This document shows positions 46,123 through 56,260 of a DNA stretch of 64,000 nucleotides, piece after piece. The notes below the pieces were generated by a model. The model saw only the letters and a list, made by a program, of their open reading frames with translations, did not search any database and was not told the origin of the DNA. Both the position numbers and the translations under genes were made by a program. Source of the DNA: Plasmodiophora brassicae (taxonomy: Eukaryota; Endomyxa; Phytomyxea; Plasmodiophorida; Plasmodiophoridae); contig JASFAU010000011.1 of assembly GCA_039704465.1 (NCBI GenBank), positions 1-64,000 on the forward strand. The letters are read 5' to 3'. Numbering within the stretch: the stretch's first letter is position 1; each line of letters begins with the position of its first letter.

Positions 46123-47631
46123 TCACTTATACATGAACGAGCCGTCGTACTCCGGCAGCGGGTGCCTTGAGCCACATCGGCGCTTAACCAGGTCGATGTA
46201 GTCGAGCTCGCCGTCGGCGTTGTCGCTGTCCAGGAGCTTGTGCAGCGGGATATGACGTGGCAGGTCCACATCGTCGTCGGAGTCCTCCGCGGGCCACTCA
46301 TCGTCGAATAGGGGTTGGTCCTCAGCGAACGCGCGCCTGTCGCCCACGGGGACGGGCTTCATTCCAATCGCGCCGAATAGGTTGTCGTCCGAATCGACCG
46401 GGATCATCTCACCGCTCGGCTTCCGCAACGATTTCCTGGATAAGTACAGGCCTCTGCCGGCGGCCTGCCTCTTCAGTGCTTTGAAGAAGCGCCGAGGTCC
46501 CAACAGATGGGTGCGGGTGACGACGAAACGCTCCTTGTCGGTTCGATGGAGGTCGACACGGCACACGTTCGACGGAATCGCTGTCTCGTTCTTGTCCACA
46601 TAGCGAGGCGTTACCAACGGCGCCAGGTTGTTGTTCGTGTCAGCCAACTGGAAGTCGAAATCTAGCTCGATGGGACTCTGCGTCTCTTCCAGCCGCCGTT
46701 CGATATCGGCCAAGGACAAGGTAGTCGGTGCCGGGCGGTCCATTGTCGCCGCCACGTCCTGCTTCTCCTGCGGCGACCATTTCCAAGCGACTGTTCGCAC
46801 ATCGGGCCCGGACACGATGATCTCGTGGATGACGCCGTCCGCGTGCAGAGCCGCTATCATCGCGTCGAACTGGTCAGGAGGCAACTCCACGAGGACTTTG
46901 ACGACGCGGACGGGGAACGCGCGAAGCTCATGTGGGCCGCACTCCTCAATACGAACCTCCGGCTTCACCTGCAAGCGCATCAATCAGCAAGGGAACGCGA
47001 TCACGGACGGGCACAGCACGAAACCTACGCGCGCTGCCGCGTCTTGGACCTTGCTAACGATGTCGCCGACCGTGGCCGACGACATGGGAGTTTGGAACGT
47101 CCTGTAATAACGCAGGCCTATGCACAGTGACTTAGCAGGTCGCGATGAGTGAATCCATTCGACTCGGAAGGGGACCCTTAACGGCGGTCGCATCCAGTAA
47201 CTGTTGCTTGCCGTACAGCATGTCCACGCTCAGAACTTGCTAAAGGCAGAGAATCGGTGAATTGTTGTCCCTGGGGAAGCTGCCGGGGTCACATTGCAAA
47301 GCCATACATGGTCCTCGACTAAGATCGTGGCTTTCCACCGGTTGATGCCGCAAACCTGCTCCAGCTCCTGAATGGATTCCTCGTTGGCCTTCGGATCAAA
47401 CAATGCCCTGCCACGTACGATTACCACGCGCGGCATTGGACTGAGACAGTACAACACGCGCACACACCTGAACGCGGGCATCTGCTTGAACATTTCGTCA
47501 ATGGCTTTCGCTATGTCACGCTCCACACCGAGAAGCTTTATAGCCTGTTCGCCAGACTTGATTTCCGTCGTACACGCTCTCAACGACCGTGCCGCCTTGT
47601 AATAAGCGGTGCCCTTCGCCACCCAATTCAT
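46123..47631 (-). CDS. Family X DNA polymerase relative (Pol beta/lambda-like) with degenerate catalytic site
   Basis: At least three exons. Read from ATG 47631: MNWVAKGTAYYKAARSLRAC, then EIKSGEQAIKLLGVERDIAK, the 8-kDa helix-hairpin-helix region (compare YRKAASVIAKYPHKIKSG). ESIQELEQVCGINRWKA is the second HhH. SLCIGLRYYRTFQTPM matches the fingers entry (QRIGLKYF-DF). The 46123-46983 exon holds LPPDQFDAMIAALHADGVI, then NVCRVDLHRTDKERFVV with the third catalytic aspartate, then GPRRFFKALKRQAAGRGLYL and the end motif SGEMIPVDSDDNLFGAIGM. At the palm motif normally reading GS-x-R-R-G then D-x-D, the protein has CGPHELRAFPVRVVKVLVEL, so two metal-binding aspartates are missing. An acidic tail follows. 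An N-terminal exon may lie at 47640-47760. Confidence 0.7.
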
Positions 47632-47767
47632 GGACTGCTTACACAGCGACGGATGCGGTTAGAATGGCCCAGCGCTATCTGACAGACGTAGGGCGACGTA
47701 CGAAGTAGTCGTTGCTGAAGGTAAGCAACGCGTCTGACAGGAACTTATTCGGGCAGTCCGATGGGGC

Positions 47768-48777
47768 CTACATCCAGACAATGAACGAGGGTGGCATATC
47801 CGTTGGCCCGCCGCTGCCCCTAACTTCTTCGCGGTCTACCCCGAAGTACTGCTTCTCGAAGGTGACAGGTTTCGGACGGACGTTCTCGACAGGCGGCAAC
47901 GCCCTGTCGCAGTACTTCATGACGCCATTCTTGAACTACAGAGATGCACAACGTAAGCGGCCGGTGGGACGATGACCCGGTACAGCGGTCACCTTATCGT
48001 ACATCACCATCTGCCATTTCTTTTTGCAGTGCAGCGCTCGAAGGAGGTCCCTGACGGGCAGGACGTTCCCCTTGCGTTTGGTGACAAGATTCAGGCACGC
48101 GGCAGCCAGCAATGGGTTGACATGCATGACGCCGCGCGTCGGCCGTTTGATGACCCGCGCATACCTGCGCAGACTGTCAGTGAACCCACCCGCACGAGTA
48201 CTGGACGACGGCAGTACTCCATGAGGTACGCCATGATGACCTCTTTGGTCACCTCCTCCAGGTGCTCAACTTTGAACACCCGGCAAAGGTAGGTGACGTT
48301 GGCGTCCTTGGGCAGCTCGAGAACCCGGTGCAGTTGCTATTGCAGGGGAAGCATTCACCAGCACATTCGTTACGCCCGCCGCGAACGCATACTGACATGG
48401 TACGTGTTCGCGTACACTTTCTCATCCACACCAGAGCACCGTATGGCGTCGTGTCGCGAGAGCACCTCGTTGCACCTGGTTGCGAAGATTCAGTGTGCAA
48501 CCAGCACGTATCGTGCAAACAGTCGAGCGACGACACATCATGGTAGCGAGGTCGGCGCAGACGTAACTCCTGCAGTGCTCCGCCCTCTACAGAGCACACA
48601 ACGACCCATTCAGCAGGCGCCGGGGGGGGAGGGGGGGCCATCCGGCCACACTGCGCGACATACAGCGCCCAGCGACGGATGCTTCGACTGCGACCGCTTC
48701 AGGAACGTCCACGCCATGTCCTGGACAGGAGCGCCGACGACCTTGAGCTTCTCGAACACCTTCTTCAGGGAGGCCAT
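47768..48777 (-). CDS. Unidentified helical protein, possibly cyclin-fold
   Basis: Exons inferred on the minus strand: ATG 48777 MASLKKVFEKLKVVG then AWTFLKRSQSKHPSLGA; a later exon from about 48330 reads QLHRVLELPKDANVTYLCRV, then EHLEEVTKEVIMAYLMEYCR; next YARVIKRPTRGVMHVNP joined to LLAAACLNLVTKRKGN and LLRALHCKKKWQMVMYDK; then FKNGVMKYCDRALPPVEN ending near 47768. The LLAAACL helix followed by a basic segment recalls the cyclin/TFIIB fold or ORC6, but that is weak. Introns are about 31-57 nt. The downstream family X polymerase starts within 140 bp on the same strand, so these could also be N-terminal exons of that gene. No family named. Confidence 0.4.
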
Positions 48778-49071
48778 GGCGGCAACAGCCTGCGCGGACG
48801 GACCCACTGGAACTCCGGGTGTGGGGTGCTGGCGCCACCCGTGCATGCAGAGCCGGTAAATTTGGCCAGCGTGTCCAGCACCTACGCGTTGGCGCCTGGG
48901 CAGACGAACAGCACGCGTCCGATCGCAAGAGGGACACGATGGACGGTGCATCTGGGTAGAGAAGGCTGCGGGCGCGGCTCTGGCGGGGACTGGTTGGCCC
49001 TGGCCTGGTAAGTGGTACGTCTGTGTGCTGCTCGTCTGCGACAAAACCGAGACAAAAAAGACGTCCTCGTT

Positions 49072-50379
49072 ATGGCGACGACGACGACGCCGCCGCCGCC
49101 GCCTGGGGACGCTATCCCGGCGTTCTCGTTGGAGCGGCCGCGGTATGACCAGTCGACGTACATGGGCAGAGGTGCGGTGTTGGCCTCGCGACAGACGATG
49201 ATCGCGCTTGTGACTCGGTATGCACGTCGTAGTGCGCAAGTTCATTGATATCATCAACCCGCGGACGCTGTTCACGTCCGACGCCGAGCTGGCGCACGCC
49301 GCCGGCCTGATTGCACAGTTCAGGGACCTTGGCGGGGCGCCGCCCGGCGTGTCCAACGAGCAGATGTGGGCGGCCCGGTCGACGCTGGAGGCCATCGTGC
49401 ATCCTGACACCGGCAAGCCCATTCCGCTGCTGTTCAGGTCGGCCTGTCGTCACCGCCCGACCGCCATTCCCTGTCGGTGGCTGAACATCGTCTGCCCGTC
49501 AGGTTCTCGGCGTTCGTCCCCGTGAACCTGCCCATCTGCGTCGGCATGCTGACGACGAACACGGTGGTCGGCACCGTGTTCTGGCAATGGGTGAACCAGT
49601 CGGTAATGGGCGGCACGTGTTCGGCCACGTTGGCAGACGACCTGATGTGTGTGTGTGTGTGCAGTATAATGTCGCTGTGAATCATGCGAATCGGAACGCG
49701 TCCAACCCGATGTCGAATGAGCAGATCATGAAGGCGTATGCGGCCGCTGTCGGTGCGTCCTGTGGCATATCGGTGGGCCTCAACCAGGTAGGCGGGCGCG
49801 AGCGCATTGGCTGCCTCGGGGGCGCTCTCCTGGTGACGCGATATCGTTGCCAGATTGCACAGGTCGCCAACCTGCGCCTGCTGAAACAGTTCACCCCGTT
49901 CGTGGCCGTGGCCAGCGCTGGGGTCCTGAACGTCACGTTAATGAGGTACAACGAGTTGCAGGAAGGCATCGAGATTAAGGACGAGGAGGGGCGCATTGTC
50001 GGCAAGGTGTCGGGGAGCACAATGAGACCCGTTGTTATCCTTCTGACAGTGTCCTGTTCAGTCGAAACAGGCGGGCCGCGCCGCGCTGACGCAGGTGGCC
50101 TTGACACGGGTGGCGTTGCCGGCTCCGATCCTGGTTCTGCCACCAATCATCATCAACCTGCTGAACAAGGCCAAGATGATGCCGGCGAGCAAGCGCGCTC
50201 GACTTGTAGTGGAGGTCGGGATCGTCACCGCGTGTCTTGCGGCGGCTGTTCCCCTGGCCATTGGGTTGTTCCCACAAACAGGGGCAATCCGGGCGCAGGA
50301 CGTCGAGCCCGAGTTCCAGGGCCTGAAGGACAGCAAGGGCCGCCCTGTGACTTCCTTCTCGTTCAACAAAGGACTGTAA
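49072..50379 (+). CDS. Sideroflexin, mitochondrial amino acid carrier
   Basis: Six or so exons from ATG 49072 (a proline-rich start) to TAA 50379. Sideroflexins carry serine and related amino acids across the inner mitochondrial membrane. Family features in order: SLERPRYDQSTYMGR near the start, then INPRTLFTSDAELAHA, then LEAIVHPDTGKPIPLLFR, then FVPVNLPICVGML, then FWQWVNQS, then YNVAVNHANRNAS (the HNxxN-type box of the family), then AYAAAVGASCGISVGLN, then LLKQFTPFVAVASAGVLNV, then ELQEGIEIKDEEG, then ALPAPILVLPPIIINLL. The C-terminal helices follow with a FPQTGAIRAQDVEPEFQ end. One intron holds a GT run before its AG. Only 44 bp separate its stop from the convergent neighbour. Confidence 0.95.
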
Positions 50380-50423
50380 TATTCCTTCAGCGTGCGCGTG
50401 GCATGTGTCCTGCCGTCCGGCGT

Positions 50424-53400
50424 TCACGTCAGAGTAGTATGCCCGTCCCTGGCATTACAGATGTCTCGAATTGCGGGAACATGACAATGGGACGCGCCTG
50501 TGTATCCATCCATTTGGGGTTCCGAATGAACGGGTAACGTCGGACGTTGCTGAACGCGGATGCCACGCGGTCTGACCTCAAAGGGCTCGTTTACATAACA
50601 TGCCAACGAGACACGCTTCACCTGCCATCACAGCACGTGCGGCCATCAGAACCAGACAGCGTACAACGGGACGTGCCGTGCTGCTGCACGTACCGAATCC
50701 GCTCCCTGATAGCGTTGATGATCGAGTCGTAGCGGGCGGCGTTCGGATCGTCCCGCGCGTACGAGCTCAGCCAGTCGGTAATGTGCGGCACAGCGGTCGC
50801 TGTGCGCGCCAGGACCCCGTCGCAGGCGAACCTGACAGGCGAAGCGCGCGTCAGCAGATGCATACCTATCCAGCCGACCACCACCAGGCGTACGTACATT
50901 TTACCCACGAACGCAAAGTCGGCGTGCACGGCAGGGCGCCGGAAGTCCCGGCACAGGAACAGCATACGCGTCGCAAACGCATCGGAGCGTGTCAGGGTTG
51001 TCGAGAATTTCACCTGCTATACAGGGAGGATTCGTCAGACGGGGTCGAGGCGACGCACGACGCCATCGGGATGCACCTTGTTCTGGCAGCCAGCCACGAT
51101 CAAGCCGCGCGCCATCTCCAGCAGGTCGCTGCTAGTTCCATCAGCGAACAGCACCCGGATGGGCCCAAGCGCAGACGCAAACGCGTCCAGGATCCTGCAG
51201 GCGACCGGCTCGCCTTCGCCGGCCTTGCCGAACACGGAGGCGGCCGCCCCGGGAACATCGACCTGCGAGATGACGACGATGCAGTCGAGGAGCGCCTTCA
51301 GGATGTCGTCTGCATTGTCGAACGGCACCGTCGTACTGCATGCCGACACGATCTGGTGGCAGGACCCCGCGACGGCACTGGTTTGCAGGATGCGACGAAG
51401 CAGGCGACGCCTGGTGTCAGCGTCGCCGACGAGACCCTCGACAAGGTCGCCGACAAACACGGTCACCAGGATGGCGGTGTTCGCCGCCAGGCGCCGGCTT
51501 GTCGATGTCTGGATCGTGTCGACCAGTGCAGACAGCAGGGCCGGGTGCTCCAGGGCACGTAGCGTTGTCTCTGGCCTGCCTTCCTTGACCTCGAACAGCA
51601 GGTGGCACAGCTCGGCATGGGCGGTGACGTACCCGTCAGCGCTGGCGCTCGAAATCAACTTGCCGATCAGGACGTCGACGAACGCCATGACGGCGGACTC
51701 CTCGTCCATCATTCCCTGGACGTACTTGATACAGGCGCCGGCCACGACATTCAGGTCGCCGGCAAACAGCGTCAACACCGATTCAGGGACGCCTTCCTGG
51801 CCGAAAACGACCTGAAGGCCACGTTGCATCAACGACCACGCCGATCTGGGCGCCAGCCCTGCCATGAACGTCTTTGCAGGAGGTGCTCGCGTACACGGTG
51901 AGGGCAGGCGGCGACGCAAGCACCCGCTGAGTCCACAGTCGACGCAGGAGGTCAACGCGAACAGCTGACGTGCGGCATCGAGCAGATCGCGATCAGGTCG
52001 GCAGCGTGACTGGACCACATCGTGCAACGCTACCCAGAGGCGATCCCGGAACGCGTCGTGGTCGGCGCCGTCGGCGACTTGGACCAGCAGCGAAACGGCG
52101 GTCCCCAACGATGGTTCCAGCATTGCGGCGACCTGTGACGCCTGCCTCTGAATCGACGGAACAGGGCAATCGGCGTCCCGGCCGTCATCTCCATCATCGC
52201 CCTCGAGGTTGCAGCGGATGTCGGTGGCAGCAACGAACGTATCGATGAGGTCGGCGGTTGCTGTTCGCTGGAGGATGGCGACGGCGCCGGGCAGGGACAG
52301 CGCGTCGAGAGCGGCCGAAACGCAGAACGGGTGGTCCACGTGGCAGAGGCGCAGGGCGCATCGCACGACAAGATCGCCGGATTGGTGGTCGACGTCGCCC
52401 GACAGCAAGGCCTCTACGACGCGATCCACAGCGAACGTCGGCATGATCGATGCGCGTCGCCCCATGATGAATAATGTAGCAATCAGCAGAGACCGCCGTC
52501 GATCAGCCAACTGACCCGGCATCGACCCAGTCCGAAAGAGGATCGACGCCATCGGCCGGGTCGACTGTTGCAGAACGTCGGCGAGAGTCGCAATCAGGGC
52601 GACAGCGACGACACGTTCGGTCAGATGCGGTTGGCCGGCGAGATCAACGAACCGGAGCAGAAGGTCGGCGCGATCCGCAATGGGACCAGGGTCGCCGGCG
52701 TACGCGTAATGGAACGCAACCAGGAAGGCGGACGGTCCCGTGCGCGCGCTGTTGACCCACTGGTGAAGAAGATCGTTGGCAGGCAGATGCGCCAGCACGA
52801 ACGTATCGTCAGCGGAGAGGCGCGCGCGTTCCCGAATGTCCACTTCCAACGCCTCCCGAACATGCCCATGAAGCGCGGGTTGCTGGCAGCGATGGACGTT
52901 CGACGCGAGCAGCGCAGCACGTTCGCAGACGGGCACCAACGATACCCAGGAGGACAGACGACGTCGAGCCTCCTTGACAACGCTGCCGGCGGGTGCCGAC
53001 GCCGATATCAATTCAAAGACACAGGGAGGCACGTCCTCGTCGTCGCAGTCGTCGTCGTCCTCCATCCGGTCCACTGCATGCAAACGCGAGCAAATCGCAC
53101 GGTAAGAACACGACAATGCAGCAGGGAGCAGCGAGGTACCGACGCAGGCACGGGCGAGGCAATGGCCCTGAAGCGGTACGCGCGAACGACCTCCATGCGG
53201 GGAGCGTCAGGTGTTCGCACGCATCGGCGCGTACGACGGCGGCAATGAACGTGTCGCGCAGCGGATGCGATTCGAACTTGCGCACCAGGTGCGTGCATGC
53301 CTGCGGGCCGCACCTGGCCAGGCGCGCAACGCTCGCCGCCGGGTCATCACTGCCCGCCACCAGCGCCACCAGCACGTCGAACGTCGGCGACGACGGCCCG

Positions 53401-53573
53401 CCGGCCAGGACCGCATGGACGACGGCGTCACAGGCACGCATGCCGGGCACCGCTCGGTACGCGCCCGCGCTGTCCCCAACGGACCGGTGGATCTCTGCGA
53501 CGCTCTCGTCGCAGGACGCCTCGCGGGCCAGCGGGCGCCGCAGCGCGCCCACGACCGCGTCGACGTCGTCCAT
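50424..53573 (-). CDS. Large helical (ARM/HEAT-like) protein of unknown function
   Basis: From ATG 53573 (MDDVDAVVGALRRPLA). The first exon ends near 53130; a single very long exon runs 53116-51035 (about 690 codons); one or two further exons reach about 50424. The sequence is almost entirely amphipathic helices separated by short turns, with leucine/alanine spacing of armadillo or HEAT repeats (for example TERVVAVALIATLADVL and DLVVRCALRLCHV). An acidic patch EDDDDCDDED lies near the second exon start. No catalytic motif, signal or membrane helix. It could be a scaffold such as a neurochondrin/ataxin-10-type or cohesin-regulator protein, but I cannot name it. It shares a 230-bp divergent spacer with the TTC29-like gene. 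Confidence 0.65.
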
Positions 53574-53805
53574 GCGCGCCCGCCCCTGCCGACGCCATAA
53601 ATGACTGACGACGCGGTCGCATCGTCACTCGGGGCGTAGGGTGCCATGCACATCGATACTTCCGCCAGACTCGTCCAGTGTGCACTGATCGGGCACGTCA
53701 ACGTCTGTCGCGAGTACAACCGGTACCAGTAGAGTCGCGTCCAGCGAGGTGACCTGTACCAGGTACACGCTGATCGATCCCGTCGACTGCTGGTGTCGGG
53801 CATAC

Positions 53806-55367
53806 ATGGGCGACGCGATGATGCCGCCGCCAGTGGCGCCCAGGTCGGCGTCCCGGGCGCAGAAGGCGTCGGCCAGGGGGCTGGCGTCCCTGAAGGCGCG
53901 GACGTCGCCTGGCAGGGCGAAACCGGCGCCTGGGCCGCGGTCAGCGTCGCCGAAGCGGTCGATCGTGAAGCGGGCCGAGGAAGCCAACGCCGCCCAGCTG
54001 AGGAAACGACTCGATGAGCTGGCGGCCGCGAAACCGCCACGAGACCGCCAGGTCATGGGCAGGGGCGTTCCGAGACAGCGTTCGCTGACGAAAGGCAACG
54101 CCGTTGTGTTCAGACGCTCTGCCATGAGCTGCTGCTGGCCGGGTTCGTGAACTCGTATGCGGAATTGTTCTACCTGACCCATGCCGGCGATGATGGGTCG
54201 GCGTCGAGGCCTGCGCCCGCATCGCGCCCGTCCACCCTCGACGAACTCGAATTCGTCAAGGAGAGCCTGTCGCAATCGGAAGTCGCCCATCGGCAAGGTA
54301 CACGTGATCCCTGGCGGGACGACCGGCAGGGTGCGGGGGTCCTGAACGAGCGCGACAGGGAGCTCGGACGGCATGTACGTTGCGTACAGGAAGGTGGCGA
54401 ACCACTACGCCAGCAAGGACGACATGACGACGGCCATCTGCTTCTACGAGAAGTGCCTGGAGATCGCATCGCTGATGGGCAACGATGCGCACGCGGGCGA
54501 GTCCAACCACAACCTGGGCGTCATGTTCGAAAGGTGGGACTCGGCGGGCGCGCGACACCCGATCGCATTGTGACCATCGTGGCAGGTTGGGCGAACTGGC
54601 CGCAGCCATCCAGTTCCACGAGCGGCACCTGGAGATTTGCCGGCGGGCGGAGGACGCGGAAGGGATCCAGCTGGCGGGCCACCATTTAACGGAGATGTTC
54701 CGGCGCCAGGCTGAACAGCACCAAGAGGAGGGCGACCTGAACGCGGCCGTCGAGAGCTTCAGCAGGTGTCTGGACGCGGCGGTGGCGGCGGAGGACCCCA
54801 GGGCGGAAGGGTTCGCCAACCACAAGCTCGGCCTGGCGTTTAACGAACTCGGCGATCCGATGACGTCCTTGCAGTACCTGCAGAACTTCCTGCAGATCTG
54901 CAAGGACCTCAAGGATCGGCAGGCTGAGGGCGAGGCTGAGGCCGCCCTGGGGCGGTCGTTCCACTCGCTCGGTGATAATCACGAGGCGATCCGGCGGTTC
55001 AAAGCGTTCCTGGACATTGCGACCGAGAGCGACTCGAAAGATGGCCAGGAGCGCGCCTGCGCCGAGCTCGGCGCCATCTACAGTGAGATCGGTAATGCCG
55101 AGCGATACCGATGCTGCCTGGAGCCCTCGTCGTTGATCAGTGCGATGGGCAGGCGATTACGAGAAAGCGTCCGAGTACTTTGAGAGAACGTACCATTTGA
55201 CGCGGTCGCAGGGTCGGCTCGGCGAGCTGGACGTGGCCCGGATCAGATTGGGGAAGGCGCGCGGCGACCTACACCTTGTGCCGTTCCTGGGCACTGTCCG
55301 CAACGACCTGCACCGGCTCGTCCAATGGAAGTGCAACCGTACACCGTTTGTCAACGAGGAACAATAA
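53806..55367 (+). CDS. TTC29-like tetratricopeptide protein, probable flagellar
   Basis: Multi-exon gene, ATG 53806 (MGDAMMPPPVAPRS) to TAA 55367. A basic disordered N-terminus leads into a helical segment VNSYAELFYLTHAGDD, which resembles the TTC29 domain start. Six or seven TPR units follow: YRKVANHYASKDDMTTAICF then YEKCLEIASLMG; LGELAAAIQFHERHLEICRR; DLNAAVESFSRCLDAAV; KLGLAFNELGDPMTSLQYL; LGRSFHSLGDNHEAIRRFKA; AELGAIYSEIGN; and DYEKASEYFERTYHLTR. It ends with RIRLGKARGDLHLVPFLGTV, close to the TTC29 tail (ARVLYGIAKAH-M type). TTC29 binds axonemal dynein/IFT in motile cilia. TPR certainty is high; TTC29 orthology is moderate. Confidence 0.75.
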
Positions 55368-55413
55368 ACTAAAGGCTCGGCCGCCACCTTACAGCGTGTG
55401 CTTTACAAGCATC

Positions 55414-55734
55414 ATGATGAGCGGAGCCGTCCTCAGTGGGAGAAGAACGCCAGTCATGGTGAACCTCGTACGGCAAACAGGCCACGCATGGGAACCGATT
55501 GTTCCACTCGGAGACTCTAAATCCGGTTTGACGAAAGCCAAGGAACAAAGCGAGAAGGAGCAGAAGGCACACGTGGAGGGAACGGAAAAGATCTGGCACG
55601 ATCCATCCGGTCCTGCACATCGTGCCGCCCGCCGCTCTCGCACTACAGAAGCATCCGGCGAGAAGACGAGAGTGGCGGCACGCCGGATCGTCCTACAGGT
55701 TGTCCATTTCCTCCGATCCACGTTGGCTATCTAG
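55414..55734 (+). CDS. Hypothetical small charged protein
   Basis: ORF of 106 codons from ATG 55414, 46 bp after the TTC29-like stop. The middle is rich in K and E (KAKEQSEKEQKAHVEGTEK), compatible with a short helix; the end is basic. No signal, cysteines or family match. Could be a real small gene or part of the TTC29-like 3' UTR. Confidence 0.35.
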   Translation: MMSGAVLSGRRTPVMVNLVRQTGHAWEPIVPLGDSKSGLTKAKEQSEKEQKAHVEGTEKIWHDPSGPAHRAARRSRTTEASGEKTRVAARRIVLQVVHFLRSTLAI

Positions 55735-56260
55735 CGTCGTTCCTGTGTGTCTTCATCTGCTTGGCTTTGACGGAGACGAAGACGACTAGCCACTAGAGGT
55801 TCCCTACAACCCGATTGACCCCATCTTCAGGTGGGTAGGAAGTTCCTGGGACGATGCAGGCACGCGGCAGGTCGCCTGCCTGCATGGTCTCAGGAACTTC
55901 CTGGGCCAAGCAGAAGAGGTCGCAATACCTACCCACACGTTCCGCGAATTGAGTCATTCACTGGACACCGTATGTAAGTACGCGCGAGATAGGCACACGC
56001 CGCAATGCACCACACTGCGGATGCAGTGTCAACACTGTCCCTGTTGACGCACGCCGACAGAACAGCTGACAAGGCCACCCCACTGGCCAGTGAGCACTAC
56101 AGGCATGCGTGCCTGTTGACACACGCGGAATAATCACCGGTGCACTTATGGCAACGGGCGCTTCCCAGTACGATGATGTCACTCACAGTTTTAAAAAGCG
56201 TCCTGGCTGTATAACCTTGCATTACGAGGGAATAAGCCAGCCCAACCTAGTCACCGCAGC
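55735..56260. other. Intergenic region with palindromic elements
   Basis: About 525 bp before the H+-ATPase array. It contains a strong hairpin (separate entry), repeated TGTTGAC(A/G)CACGC units at about 56041 and 56116, and the palindrome CACTGGCCAGTG near 56088. No coding signal. Presumably contains the promoter of the first H+-ATPase. Confidence 0.4.
55831..55936. repeat. Imperfect inverted repeat with nested arms
   Basis: Inner arms 55837-55862 and 55877-55902 match in 24 of 26 positions when reverse-complemented, around a 14-bp loop. Each arm contains the self-complementary AGGAAGTTCCT-type core. Outer arms GTGGGTAG (55831-55838) and CTACCCAC (55929-55936) match exactly. It may fold as a hairpin in RNA or be a miniature element remnant. 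Confidence 0.85.

Noticed and set aside
53625..54374. 249-codon minus-strand ORF opposite the TTC29-like 5' end
   Set aside because: The end (ISVYLVQVTSLDATLLVPVV) looks protein-like, but the plus-strand frame joins into the TPR protein; I favour the latter but not with certainty.
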